Positions 1 through 8,359 of a stretch of 64,000 nt of DNA are shown piece after piece. How positions within the stretch are numbered: position 1 is the stretch's first letter; each line of letters starts with the position of its first letter. A program made the translations under genes and the position numbers. This stretch comes from Bradyrhizobium murdochi (GTDB lineage Bacteria; Pseudomonadota; Alphaproteobacteria; Rhizobiales; Xanthobacteraceae), in the NCBI RefSeq assembly GCF_000472965.1, contig NZ_AXAU01000013.1, forward strand, positions 62,001 to 126,000, read 5' to 3'. The notes beneath the pieces were generated by a model. That model was not told the origin of the DNA and did no database searches. It saw only the letters and a list, made by a program, of their open reading frames with translations.

Positions 1-2455
1 CGGGATGACCTTCTATCGGAGGCAGGAGTCCTTCAAGCGATAAGAAGCGGCTGTTTTTTATGGGAACAAACGTCAAATACTCCTCAAACGCAGCTCGTTC
101 AACGTACGAATCCAAATGGTTCATCATACCTGCCTTCAATAGCGCAAGCGGCGCTGACTGAAGCTTTGTAAAGATATCGGATAGCTGCAACACCATCGCG
201 CCGTTGGTCGCCACAAAAAGAGCGTGAAGTCTCGGAGTAGGATCGATGCCAAGATCAGAAAAGCCGCAAGTAGCAATGCACCAACTGATGGGATCAATTG
301 AGGCGGTGTCTAATAGTTGAAATTGTTCGCTACCCCATTCCTTCAGGTCGGCGTCGGCCGCAACTATCACTCTACCCTCTCGTTTTGCCGAGCCGGGGCT
401 GTAGTCAATGAAGCCTACGTAACCTGTCGCGCCTCGGCCGGAGACAGATGTGGCTAAACCTCCGACACTTCTAACGTTGAAGCCGTGAATGTTTGGACTC
501 AAATCGATAGCGGCTAGCCCGACGATCTGGCCCCTTGATCTCAGCGGACGAAGACGGAAAGCATCGCTTTCAACTTTCGCCGCCAAGTCGGTGGGACGAT
601 ATGACGTCAAGGCTATTTGTTGTAGCCAGCTCGCGTAATCGTTCTCTGCTATGATCTTGGAAATCGGGCGGTGTATTTCTACCATGTTGCCATCATCTAC
701 CTGCAAATGGATCGATACATCCAAACCTGCAGATAGAACTGCAATGTAGTCTTCTAACTTCAGATGATAGTTTGGTTCATTCAATATTCCGGAAGTCACA
801 AAGATTCTCGCTTGGTCGTCTAATAGATCGTCATGCAATACGCAGGACACGATGGTTGAAGTATCGCCTCCAAAGGAGGGGTCTGGAGCCAATGTGACGA
901 TAGGTCGTAAAGTCAACCCTCGAGGAAACTTCATTTGGCAGAGCGTATCGAGTCCGCGGTCCCAACGGCGAGAGGAAATGCTGACGTTGTTAGAAATCAT
1001 GAATATGGAGTAGAAGCCGATTCCGTATTGCCCGACCGATTTGAATCCTGACGCGCGCAGTCCAGGAAATTCAGTTTGCACAAGACTGGTCGTCCAGAAA
1101 GAGGTTCCAAAGTCTAGCAGCGGGCCTGTCATTGTCGTTTCTGACATGCCGACGCCGTTGTCTTCTACCTCCAAGACCCACTTGCTCTTCCTTCTTCGAA
1201 CCCGAACTCGGATTGCTCCGCCCGCAAAATTCGGGTCCATTTTTCTTCTTGCAATGATTGCATCACGCGCATTTTGAAGCATCTCTCTCAGCGCGACATA
1301 TGTCTTGTCGGATCCGGCGCCATAGAGGCTCTCTCCGCCTATATTTCTAACAAGCCTCTCAACATTTCCGACATGGAGCTTCGCCGACCACGGATTCCAG
1401 TTTCGAACTCTTATGTAGGCACTCGCAAGATCAGGAGACGACGAACCGCCTACGCGTTGGATCTTGAATGGAGGGCTTGTCACGTTCTGAGGCCGAGCTC
1501 GGAGTAGCGCGTTCGCGGACCTGATCTCGGCATCGACGAGAGTAATTGCATCATAAGCAACCCACCAAGCATCCGCATCTTGCTGTTCAAAGTCTCGGTT
1601 GGAAGTATAGATTATTGTTTCTGCCGAGGGATCAGCTTGGTCCGTATCAGGCCTAGCCAGCCAATTCTGAGCCTGCCAATGGTCCCGCGAAATTCCGCTT
1701 CGTCGTAGAAGCGCGTAAAGGAAGTCGGGCGCTCTGCGGTTATCTATGTGAGCCGCGTCAGCGCATCGCAGCAGGCAAGCTATCTTTACGGGGTCTATTC
1801 TCCAACTGCTAGGCCAATCCCCAGGTGCGTTGACCTGATGCTGAAGCTTTGATGCTACATCTTCGATCGGCCAGTGATGACTTGAAGCAATCATTCCGAT
1901 TATAGGGCCGTACCGCTTTCTTAAGTCAGAATCATCGATGAGAAAGAGGGGCTGACGGGTATCAGGATCGAGCCAAGCTTTATCCACTAAGTGTGCTGCT
2001 TGCTCCGCATGCAGCGCGCGGACGGCGCTAAAATCAGCGGCGAATATGAGTTCATCTTCAGTCAAATTTGCATGTGCATCTTTCTCAGCAGCTAGTGCAT
2101 CTCTCCATTGTGTTGTGTGGCGAATGCCGTCCACCCCGCCCTCATATGCTTCGAAGCATAAAGCCGCATCGTGTAAAAGCGCCGCACCTCCAAATACAAA
2201 CCCTTCCATTGCATTTAATGGGTATTCCGGCCCGGCAATAAGATCAGCCGTCTCCCAAAGGGCGTCGAGATGTGTAACGTCATGAACGGTTAGGTTGGGA
2301 AAAGCCTTTTGAATTTGACTGGCGAGGATTGCAACTCTCGTTCGAAATGAGAAGAAACTTACGCGGAGCCTGTCCCTCTCCTTTTCATGAAGGTCGTTTG
2401 GTCTAGCTTTCAGGGATTTCATCCAAAGGTGGACATCATCCAACGTTGCACTCAT
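1..2455 (-). CDS. HD-domain plus Hsp90-like ATPase protein (partial, runs off left edge)
   Basis: The reading frame is open for 818 codons from ATG 2455 to the window edge, so the C-terminus is missing. I do not recognise a named gene. The N-terminal part has HD-phosphohydrolase signatures: H58-D59-x2-H62 and H95-D96. A GHKL/Hsp90-type ATP-binding fold follows: an N-box with E391, N395 and D398, the motif DNGVGM at 432-437, and GQYGIGF at 475-481. This pairing resembles the HD plus Hsp90-like proteins described in bacterial conflict systems (from memory). The likely activity is ATP-driven conformational control coupled to hydrolysis of a nucleotide or phosphate ester, which is inference. Base composition is clearly more AT-rich than the genes to the right, with codons such as TTA, ATA and AGA frequent, suggesting acquisition. 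Partner genes would lie left of the window. Confidence 0.85.
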   Translation of the reverse strand, partial: MSATLDDVHLWMKSLKARPNDLHEKERDRLRVSFFSFRTRVAILASQIQKAFPNLTVHDVTHLDALWETADLIAGPEYPLNAMEGFVFGGAALLHDAALCFEAYEGGVDGIRHTTQWRDALAAEKDAHANLTEDELIFAADFSAVRALHAEQAAHLVDKAWLDPDTRQPLFLIDDSDLRKRYGPIIGMIASSHHWPIEDVASKLQHQVNAPGDWPSSWRIDPVKIACLLRCADAAHIDNRRAPDFLYALLRRSGISRDHWQAQNWLARPDTDQADPSAETIIYTSNRDFEQQDADAWWVAYDAITLVDAEIRSANALLRARPQNVTSPPFKIQRVGGSSSPDLASAYIRVRNWNPWSAKLHVGNVERLVRNIGGESLYGAGSDKTYVALREMLQNARDAIIARRKMDPNFAGGAIRVRVRRRKSKWVLEVEDNGVGMSETTMTGPLLDFGTSFWTTSLVQTEFPGLRASGFKSVGQYGIGFYSIFMISNNVSISSRRWDRGLDTLCQMKFPRGLTLRPIVTLAPDPSFGGDTSTIVSCVLHDDLLDDQARIFVTSGILNEPNYHLKLEDYIAVLSAGLDVSIHLQVDDGNMVEIHRPISKIIAENDYASWLQQIALTSYRPTDLAAKVESDAFRLRPLRSRGQIVGLAAIDLSPNIHGFNVRSVGGLATSVSGRGATGYVGFIDYSPGSAKREGRVIVAADADLKEWGSEQFQLLDTASIDPISWCIATCGFSDLGIDPTPRLHALFVATNGAMVLQLSDIFTKLQSAPLALLKAGMMNHLDSYVERAAFEEYLTFVPIKNSRFLSLEGLLPPIEGHP

Positions 2456-2655
2456 TTGCTAGCCTTTCGAATCAACTGATGCGCGAGATTTTCGAGAAAT
2501 GAACGGCTGTTTCGAATATAACAAATGGGCTCTTGGCCGCTGTGGTTACTTGTTCGAAATCAGATAGGCCGCCGGCAATAGGGTTTGATATGATGGCACT
2601 GTTTTTTAAGATCGAAAATTTGGCTAGTACTAGTCGCGAGGTATGAGGCAGTTCC
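2456..2655. promoter_or_regulatory. Divergent intergenic region at a composition boundary
   Basis: These 200 bases separate the minus-strand HD/Hsp90 gene from the plus-strand membrane protein. The segment is AT-rich like the gene to its left and contains a perfect 10-base palindrome, CTAGTACTAG, at 2624-2633. No tRNA, integrase or long direct repeat is visible, so an island edge is possible but not shown. Confidence 0.4.
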
Positions 2656-3078
2656 ATGAAACGCTATCTGATCTTCGGGGCTATCGGCCCGTTCGTTGGC
2701 GGATTCCTGATGCTATTCGCGACCACGGTGGCCTCGGGCTACTGGACCGACACCAACTGGTCGGAGATCGGGAAATTCCTCGGCGCGTTCGCCAAGACGC
2801 TGCAATACAGCTATCTGTTCGGCATTGTGCCTGCGCTGATGATCGGCGCCATCGACGACATTCTCTGTCACGTCAAGCGCATTTCTTTCGTGGTGCGGAT
2901 CCTGATCGTGGGCGCCATCGGATTTGCCGCGTCAGAACTGCTCTATGGTTCGCGCGGACCGGATACCGGTGTGGTGCAGTTTCTGCTCTACGGCATCGTC
3001 GGCATGGTGCCTGCGGCGCTGTCGTCGTGGCTCGCGCACCGATACGCGGACGAGCCGCAGCCAGCGCATTCGACGTAA
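2656..3078 (+). CDS. DUF5413-like integral membrane protein
   Basis: This 140-residue protein has four predicted membrane segments, at roughly residues 4-26, 51-70, 75-97 and 104-126, and a short polar C-terminal tail. It resembles the DUF5413 proteins of Bradyrhizobium and relatives, whose function is unknown. There is no signal peptide apart from the first membrane helix. An overlapping frame of similar length (2643-3095) has no membrane pattern and is a shadow. The gene is monocistronic: a divergent gene lies upstream, and a dispersed repeat and a 212-base gap follow. The GC-rich codon use matches the core genome, unlike the gene to its left. Confidence 0.75.
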   Translation: MKRYLIFGAIGPFVGGFLMLFATTVASGYWTDTNWSEIGKFLGAFAKTLQYSYLFGIVPALMIGAIDDILCHVKRISFVVRILIVGAIGFAASELLYGSRGPDTGVVQFLLYGIVGMVPAALSSWLAHRYADEPQPAHST

Positions 3079-3090
3079 GTGGCAGCGCGC

Positions 3091-3131
3091 CGTAGGGTGG
3101 GCAAAGGCGCGCATGCGCCGTGGCCACCATC
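3091..3131. repeat. Dispersed short palindromic repeat
   Basis: The segment starts CGTAGGGTGGGCAAAGGCGC and continues to a near-complementary arm ending GTGGCCAC, forming an imperfect hairpin around GCAT. This sequence type is a frequent intergenic repeat in Bradyrhizobium (from memory). A related mini-hairpin is at 8032-8063. Confidence 0.6.
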
Positions 3132-3290
3132 TATCATCGGCGCGCCGATGTTCGTTCCGCCGTTGAACGTCAGGAATTACCTGACCTCGGCCGTCAAGTT
3201 GACGCTTGGCAGACGAATGTCAGGCTGGTCCGATCGGGGAATGCAACGTAAAGGAGCCTCGGCGTTGTCAATTTTCGCCGGCGAACCAAC

Positions 3291-5384
3291 ATGCGCGCGT
3301 CCATGATCGCGGAGTTAAGTAACAGGCTCTCCTCCGGTTCGGGTCGAAGCAAGGAAGCCGTCTGGCTTTTCACCGCGCTGGTTCTGACGGCCGCCATTCC
3401 GGTCCTGCTGCTCGGGGGATGGATGGCCTATATCACTGCCGACCAGGAACGAAGCTACGCCCGCCAAGCCGCCACCGAGGCGCTGACGCAAGTGGCGCAC
3501 CGGATCGAGAGCGAAATTTCCCACGAAATACAGGTCGCGGAGACGCTTGCAAGCTCGGCCGCGCTCGACGATGGCAACTTGAGCGACTTCTATCGCGAGG
3601 CGAAACGAATAGTCGCCACCCGTCCGCTGTGGGAGACCGCCTTCCTGACCAAGCCGGACCGGGAACAGGTCCTCAACGTATTGCGGCCGCTCGGCGCGCC
3701 GCTCGGGCCGGTGACCGACAGCGAAAGCTTCGACGCCGTGCTCCGCACACGTAAGCCAGTCCTTGGCGGGCTGGGGCCGTACCAGGCTTCGATCGGCAAG
3801 CGGCTCGTGGCACTGCGTGTGCCGGTTATTCGAGAGGGCGAACTTCGCTACGTCCTGACCGTCGGGCTGTTGCCCGATCAGATCGGCACCATTCTCGGTC
3901 AGGCCGGTCTGCCCGCTGGATGGGCCGGCACCGTCGTTGACGCCAAGGACGAGATCGTCGCGCGAACGCCTGATGCCAGAGCCGTCAGTGCAAGCGCGAA
4001 GACGCCTGCGGTGCAGGAAGCCATTGCCCGCGGCGGCTCGAATTCGCTGCGCACCCAGACGCGGGAGGGGATGGATGTCGAAACCGTCCATCGCGGCTTG
4101 GCGGGAACGGAAGGATGGTCGGTTCACGTGGGCGTTCCCGTCGTTGAACTGAACGCTCCCGTATCCCGCTCGCTGCGGCTGCTGGTCGGAGGAACGGCGG
4201 CGAGTGTCGGGCTCGCCATCGCGCTTGGACTGGTGATCGCCCGCGAGATCGCGCAACGGCGCCGCATGGAGGCACTTCAATCGGCTGCAGCGCTGCTTGA
4301 TAGCGAAAAACGCGGCGCGCTTGCCATCGATGCCGCCGAACTCGGTACCTGGCGCTGGGATCTGACCGCAAACGAGTTCAGCGGTTGCAGCCGCTTTGGC
4401 GCATTGCTGGGTTTGCCGAGCGACCGATCGGGCGAGACCAGATGGTCCGCGGACCGGATCTTTGCGTTGCTCGAACCGCCGCACCGCGCGGCTCTGGCCT
4501 CGTTCGGCGGCGCTTGCCTCGAAAGCGGCAAATCAGGCAGCGTCGAATTTCCGGTTCAATCCGACGATCGCGGCGAATACTGGTTGCGTGCGGCTGGCAG
4601 GGCCGAAGGTCCGCCCAACCGGCGTCACGTGATTCACGGCGTGCTCGCCGACATCGATATCCTCAAGCGCGCGGAGGCGGAGCGTTCTCACTTGCTTCGT
4701 CGCCTGGCTTCGGCCCAGGAAGAAGAGCAGCGCCGGATTTCGCGAGAACTGCACGATCAGATCGGCCAGACGGTGACGGGATTGTCTCTCGGGCTGAAGG
4801 CGCTTGAACAGGGATTGGCAAAAGGCGGCAATACGGAAGCGGCGACCGAGCAGGTGCGATGGCTGGAACAGCTTGCTGCGCAGATCGGCCGGGACATTCA
4901 CCGCACCGCGTCGGATCTGCGGCCGACCGCGATCGACGACCTCGGAATCTTCAGGGCGATCGAAGCCTACGTCGCGGAGTGGCAGGAGCGTTATGGCGTT
5001 CGTATCGATATCCAGACGTTCGGGCGGGACAATTCGCTGCCTCCCGATGTCGCGGCGGTGCTGTATCGACTGGTCCAGGAGGGATTGACCAACGTCCTGA
5101 AGCACGCCAGCGCCAGCAAGGTCAGTATCGTGCTCGAGAAGAAATCGGACGGGCTGGCGCTCGTTCTCGAGGATGACGGCGTTGGCTTCGATCCGGAAAG
5201 CGTCAGCCGCAATGCGATGGGCGGCGGTCAGCCGTCCGGACTTGGCCTCTCCGGCATGAAGGAGCGCGTCGCGCTGCTCGGCGGCACGATCGCGGTGGAA
5301 TCCGCGCCGGGAAGAGGCAGCACCATCTTTGTCCAGATCCCGCTCGAAGCGCAGGAGAGGGAAGTGCAGGAGACCGGCGCATGA
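3291..5384 (+). CDS. NarL-family membrane sensor histidine kinase (HisKA_3)
   Basis: This 697-residue kinase phosphorylates a NarL-type regulator in response to an unknown, probably periplasmic, signal. Membrane helices at about 25-48 and 295-315 flank a roughly 245-residue extracytoplasmic sensor region. A PAS-like segment follows at about 340-460. The dimerisation/phosphoacceptor helix contains ELHDQIGQ with H488, typical of HisKA_3. The HATPase domain shows the N-box N601 and DDGVG at 628-632. The start at 3291 gives MRASMIAEL; an alternative ATG lies four codons downstream at 3303. The stop overlaps the start of the next gene (ATGA), so the two are translationally coupled and form a cognate pair. 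Confidence 0.9.
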   Translation: MRASMIAELSNRLSSGSGRSKEAVWLFTALVLTAAIPVLLLGGWMAYITADQERSYARQAATEALTQVAHRIESEISHEIQVAETLASSAALDDGNLSDFYREAKRIVATRPLWETAFLTKPDREQVLNVLRPLGAPLGPVTDSESFDAVLRTRKPVLGGLGPYQASIGKRLVALRVPVIREGELRYVLTVGLLPDQIGTILGQAGLPAGWAGTVVDAKDEIVARTPDARAVSASAKTPAVQEAIARGGSNSLRTQTREGMDVETVHRGLAGTEGWSVHVGVPVVELNAPVSRSLRLLVGGTAASVGLAIALGLVIAREIAQRRRMEALQSAAALLDSEKRGALAIDAAELGTWRWDLTANEFSGCSRFGALLGLPSDRSGETRWSADRIFALLEPPHRAALASFGGACLESGKSGSVEFPVQSDDRGEYWLRAAGRAEGPPNRRHVIHGVLADIDILKRAEAERSHLLRRLASAQEEEQRRISRELHDQIGQTVTGLSLGLKALEQGLAKGGNTEAATEQVRWLEQLAAQIGRDIHRTASDLRPTAIDDLGIFRAIEAYVAEWQERYGVRIDIQTFGRDNSLPPDVAAVLYRLVQEGLTNVLKHASASKVSIVLEKKSDGLALVLEDDGVGFDPESVSRNAMGGGQPSGLGLSGMKERVALLGGTIAVESAPGRGSTIFVQIPLEAQEREVQETGA

Positions 5385-6034
5385 CGCCCATTCGGATTGC
5401 GCTCGTGGATGACCATCCGGTCGTGCTCGCCGGCATACGCGCGCTGCTGCAGGGCATGCCCGAGGTCGAACTCGTCGGCGAGGCGAATACGGGGACAACG
5501 GGGCTGAAGGCGATTTGCGAATGCTCCCCCGACATTGCGGTGATCGACCTTTCGCTGCCCGACATCAGCGGCCTGGAACTCGCGCGCCGGCTGAGCAAGC
5601 GATGCCCGGCGGTAAAGATCATCGCGCTGACCGTGCATGAAGACCGCGCCTATATTCATCCGGCTCTCGAGGCTGGCGCACGGGGATATCTCTTGAAGCG
5701 ATCCGCCGCAGACGAACTGCTTCGCGCGATCAGGGCCGTCAACGAGGGCGTCATCTACCTCGATCCCGCTATCGCCGACAAGGCGTCAACGAGCACTCCC
5801 GAACCGACGTCCGCCGATAACGGCGATGGCGGCGAACTCAGCCGGCGCGAAGAGGATGTGCTCAAGCTGGTCGCTCAAGGCTTCAGCAACAAGCAAATCG
5901 CCGGCGAGCTGGAGGTGAGCGTCAAAAGCGTCGAGACCTACAAGGCGCGCGCATCCGAAAAGAAGGGCCTGCATAGCCGCGCGGATATCGTCCGCTACGG
6001 CATCAGGCGGGGCTGGCTCGCTGCGCCGAACTGA
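5381..6034 (+). CDS. NarL/FixJ-family response regulator
   Basis: This 217-residue transcription factor has a receiver domain at 1-120 with acidic pocket D10/D11, phosphoacceptor D56, T84 and K106. A LuxR-type helix-turn-helix follows at about 150-210, containing LSRREEDVLKLVAQGFSNKQ. Its start overlaps the kinase stop by four bases, so it is almost certainly phosphorylated by the HisKA_3 kinase upstream. Target genes are unknown. It has the normal length and all receiver residues. The segment at 120-148 between the domains is a Ser/Thr/Pro-rich linker. Confidence 0.93.
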   Translation: MTPIRIALVDDHPVVLAGIRALLQGMPEVELVGEANTGTTGLKAICECSPDIAVIDLSLPDISGLELARRLSKRCPAVKIIALTVHEDRAYIHPALEAGARGYLLKRSAADELLRAIRAVNEGVIYLDPAIADKASTSTPEPTSADNGDGGELSRREEDVLKLVAQGFSNKQIAGELEVSVKSVETYKARASEKKGLHSRADIVRYGIRRGWLAAPN

Positions 6035-6135
6035 GCGCTATGGCAAATACCAATTCCTGCCTCGTGCAACTGAAGCGTCGGGATTAAACTGCCTGAACGA
6101 TCCCGCATGCGGCATCTCGGACATGGCATGTTCGG

Positions 6136-6405
6136 TTACTTTGCCGATCCTGTACGCGCGCCGGGCTGCAGATCACTCAGTGGCACGCAGCTCTTTTTCC
6201 GGCGATGATTCTTCGCTGCGCCCTGCACCTTCAAGACCTTGCCAGCCGAACAGGAGCCGTCATCGACGTAGATGGTGGAGTATGGATCCATCATCAGCGG
6301 TTCGTAAGAATGGAGCTTCTGGGCCATGCACGGCTGGACGATGAACAAAGCCGTCAGGAACGCACCCCAGCCTGCCATCTTGCAGGAAATCTTTCGCACC
6401 TTCAT
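6136..6405 (-). CDS. Small exported protein, DUF6719-like
   Basis: This 89-residue protein has an N-terminal signal peptide at about residues 1-28, ending in CMAQ. The mature part contains DPYSTIYVDDGSCSAGKVLK and a basic, cysteine-containing tail (KKSCVPL). The two cysteines could form a disulfide in the periplasm. I associate this pattern with DUF6719 proteins of Bradyrhizobium, of unknown function. The start codon overlaps the stop of the upstream 124-residue gene (ATGA), so the two are one transcriptional unit. Confidence 0.7.
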   Translation of the reverse strand: MKVRKISCKMAGWGAFLTALFIVQPCMAQKLHSYEPLMMDPYSTIYVDDGSCSAGKVLKVQGAAKNHRRKKSCVPLSDLQPGARTGSAK

Positions 6406-6776
6406 TGGTCCTTTCCAGATCCGGACGCGTCGGCGGCCCGGAGCATGTTGCGCGATTTGCCATGGATGACGTCAGTGACCGCAACAAGGTAGCGGGCGTA
6501 GACTTCCTGAAGCCTTCGGATCATCTCGGCGTTTTCCGCTGAGGTTCTCAACTTGAAGATTCCGGCCTCGCAAACCAGTAGCCCGTCAGTGCAAAGCCCG
6601 GCTAACGCGCTTTCGGTTTCCGTGTCGCTGGCATAGATGCGGGCCGCAATCTGGCGCAGTCCCCATCGCTCTTCCGGGCTGGACCAGATCAGAAGGAGCG
6701 CTTCGATCTGCGCCACCGAAGCGATGTGCTTCAAAATGAAGTCCCGCACGTCGTCAGGAACGTATCGCGTTGCCAT
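6402..6776 (-). CDS. Conserved hypothetical protein with winged-helix-like region
   Basis: This 124-residue soluble protein is not one I can name. Residues 10-85 read like a winged helix: a helical stretch (EALLLIWSSPEERWGLRQIA), a second helix pair, then GLLVCEAGIFKL as a possible wing. The rest is helical. It has no signal peptide or membrane segment. It lies immediately upstream of, and overlaps by four bases, the small exported DUF6719-like protein, which suggests co-translation. A DNA-binding role is only inference. Confidence 0.65.
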   Translation of the reverse strand: MATRYVPDDVRDFILKHIASVAQIEALLLIWSSPEERWGLRQIAARIYASDTETESALAGLCTDGLLVCEAGIFKLRTSAENAEMIRRLQEVYARYLVAVTDVIHGKSRNMLRAADASGSGKDQ

Positions 6777-6884
6777 GTCGTGGGCTGATGTTGCGTGTGT
6801 AGATCGACACAGATGCCGGAATCACCGAATGAGAGAAATCTCCGAATGGCGACATCGCCGCCACGCCGTATGCACTGGAATGCG

Positions 6885-7139
6885 TCAACCTGTCTGATGC
6901 TGCGGCTGGGCCTTGAGGGCCTCGCTGAATCCAGGCTGCGGGCTGGCTTGCAATGCTGCCTGCGCGGCCTGGGCCTCATATTCATCGACCAGTATCTGAA
7001 GTTTTTCGGCAAATCCTGGATCGGCCGCGCCAATCGCCAGACGCTTGCAAAAGACGGCCCGCTCATGCAGCAGCTCGGCCCGAGACAGCTTGATCAATTT
7101 GCGTTTGGTTCGCCCCACCCTTCCTGCTCCTCGTCCCAT
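6885..7139 (-). CDS. Small basic/helical hypothetical protein
   Basis: The frame opens at 7157, but the ATG at 7139 gives a more natural N-terminus (MGRGAGRVGRTKRKLIKL) of 84 residues. The N-terminal 20 residues are strongly basic, and the rest is an alanine- and glutamine-rich helix ending PQHQTG. It resembles small conserved proteins of unknown function in Bradyrhizobium. No domain is recognised. Neighbouring genes are other small orphans on the same strand. Confidence 0.5.
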   Translation of the reverse strand: MGRGAGRVGRTKRKLIKLSRAELLHERAVFCKRLAIGAADPGFAEKLQILVDEYEAQAAQAALQASPQPGFSEALKAQPQHQTG

Positions 7140-7227
7140 TGTGCACGTGCCCCCCACGATTGATCGCCATCCTAGAATGCAATCTTGCGCCGGCGCGTCA
7201 GGAAAAACCTGTCAATGGCAATGACGC

Positions 7228-7434
7228 TCACACTATGCCTGCTTTTGCGGATGCGATTTCGGTGGCGCTGTTGTGACCCGCGCCGCCGCGCGAATCATTG
7301 TTGCAGACCAGGCAGATGGCTTTCGATGTGAGACGTCCGTTGACGCCCCATCGTTCGTATCGGTGCGGCGTCCTTTCCGAGCAAGGAACGCAATACGCCA
7401 AAGGTCGATTATCGATTGTCCTGCCACCGAACAT
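7228..7434 (-). CDS. Small putative zinc-ribbon protein
   Basis: The frame opens at 7458; I prefer the ATG at 7434, giving 68 residues that begin MFGGRTIDNRPLAYC. Two CxxC knuckles are visible, CVPC and CLVC, about 28 residues apart and separated by a segment rich in charged and aromatic residues. This spacing fits a small treble-clef or zinc-ribbon fold. The overlapping 168-residue frame on the same strand is arginine-rich and looks like a shadow. Function is unknown. Support is the knuckle pattern only. Confidence 0.45.
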   Translation of the reverse strand: MFGGRTIDNRPLAYCVPCSERTPHRYERWGVNGRLTSKAICLVCNNDSRGGAGHNSATEIASAKAGIV

Positions 7435-7480
7435 TCCAGCCCCCGTTCCCTGCAGCACCCAGATCGTGACTGTCCGCGAA

Positions 7481-7681
7481 CTAGTCCTCGCTCTCGTGCG
7501 CCCCCGCCATCGCTACCAGGAGCACAACGCTGAGGGCGCCGGCCGAGATGAGGGCATTCATCCTCAATGCCGCCGGCGGGACGCCCAATCCGTAGTGAAT
7601 GAACATGGCCATCAAAAGTGCGGTCACGCCGGCACTTGCGATAAAGAAGATGACGGCAACAGCCAGGTCTACGATCCTCAT
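7481..7681 (-). CDS. Small two-helix membrane protein (tandem paralogue 2)
   Basis: This 66-residue protein has two hydrophobic helices, about 4-28 and 42-60, separated by a short segment with the pattern LG-x5-ALR-x2-ALI. The next gene upstream (7696-7893) has the same length and layout and shares that central pattern, so the two look like tandem duplicates. It probably sits in the inner membrane with a short cytoplasmic or periplasmic loop. Function is unknown. Confidence 0.55.
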   Translation of the reverse strand: MRIVDLAVAVIFFIASAGVTALLMAMFIHYGLGVPPAALRMNALISAGALSVVLLVAMAGAHESED

Positions 7682-7695
7682 CGTCGGCTACCTTG

Positions 7696-7893
7696 CTATT
7701 TCTCTCTGCTTGCGAGGAACTCGATCGTGACGAGGCCAAGGAGAATAGCCGCGCAGATCAGCGCCTGCTCTCGAAGTGCGGATCGGGCAAAGCCCAGGCT
7801 ATGATGCGCGAGGTGCGCCATCGCGTAGGCCACGATCGCCGCACTTCCCAGTGCGAGAAAGAGACCAGTCGCGAGCTGGACGAATCGCTTCAT
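7696..7893 (-). CDS. Small two-helix membrane protein (tandem paralogue 1)
   Basis: This 65-residue protein has hydrophobic helices at about 5-28 and 42-58, with a central SLGFARSALREQALICAA segment that aligns with the same region of the protein encoded 14 bases downstream. Start MKRFVQLATG is typical of small inner-membrane proteins. The pair is probably co-transcribed. No family name or function is recognised. Confidence 0.55.
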   Translation of the reverse strand: MKRFVQLATGLFLALGSAAIVAYAMAHLAHHSLGFARSALREQALICAAILLGLVTIEFLASREK

Positions 7894-8359
7894 CTGTCTT
7901 CACTTCGTGCTGTTGATTTGTCCGAAGGCATCTCAATGGCGGGTCGGCCCGCTGCGCGCATCCCACCTGCTTCGCGCGCAACCGCATATTAGAATCATGC
8001 GTCGTTCGGGGATGTCAGGAAAAGCCCGGCATGAGCAAAGGCGCGCATGCGCGTTGCTCGCTTGCCCAGGACGACGAACTGATTTGCCGCGCGCAAAAGT
8101 GCAATTTCGTGCAGCGGCCTGCGACACGATCGCGAGATTGGCTCCTTATATTCAGTCGTCATCGCCCGGCCTTGACCGGGCGATCCAGTATTCCAGAGAC
8201 GTCAATGATAGAACCGATAAGCCGCAGCGTACTGAATCCCCCGCCGGAGCCTGTTATCGGGCGCGCATTCGCGCGACGTTGGCGGGGATGACAGCGTTGG
8301 ATCCGACCAAGCAGCGACCGCATGACGCAACTTGCGCCTCGCATTCGCGTTACCATCTG
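7894..8359. other. Intergenic region with repeats, no gene supported
   Basis: This 466-base gap contains a small hairpin (8032-8063) and a longer dispersed repeat (8156-8294). A frame continues upstream of the DUF4112 gene through this region, but its translation is repeat-derived and does not look like protein. Any promoter for the DUF4112 gene would be in the last 70 bases. Confidence 0.6.
8156..8294. repeat. Dispersed intergenic repeat
   Basis: It opens with CGTCATCGCCCGGCCTTGAC and closes with GGCGGGGATGACAG, so the ends are partly complementary. The internal part includes a conserved CCGCCGGAGCCTGTTATCGG block. The pattern matches a frequent Bradyrhizobium intergenic repeat (from memory). 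Confidence 0.6.

Noticed and set aside
2472..2657. 61-codon minus-strand frame just upstream of the HD/Hsp90 gene
   Set aside because: It could be a small leading gene, but no ribosome-binding site or recognisable pattern supports it and it overlaps the next gene's start.
7907..8359. N-terminal extension of the DUF4112 gene
   Set aside because: The extra 151 codons are translated repeat DNA; the ATG at 8360 starts the coherent protein.
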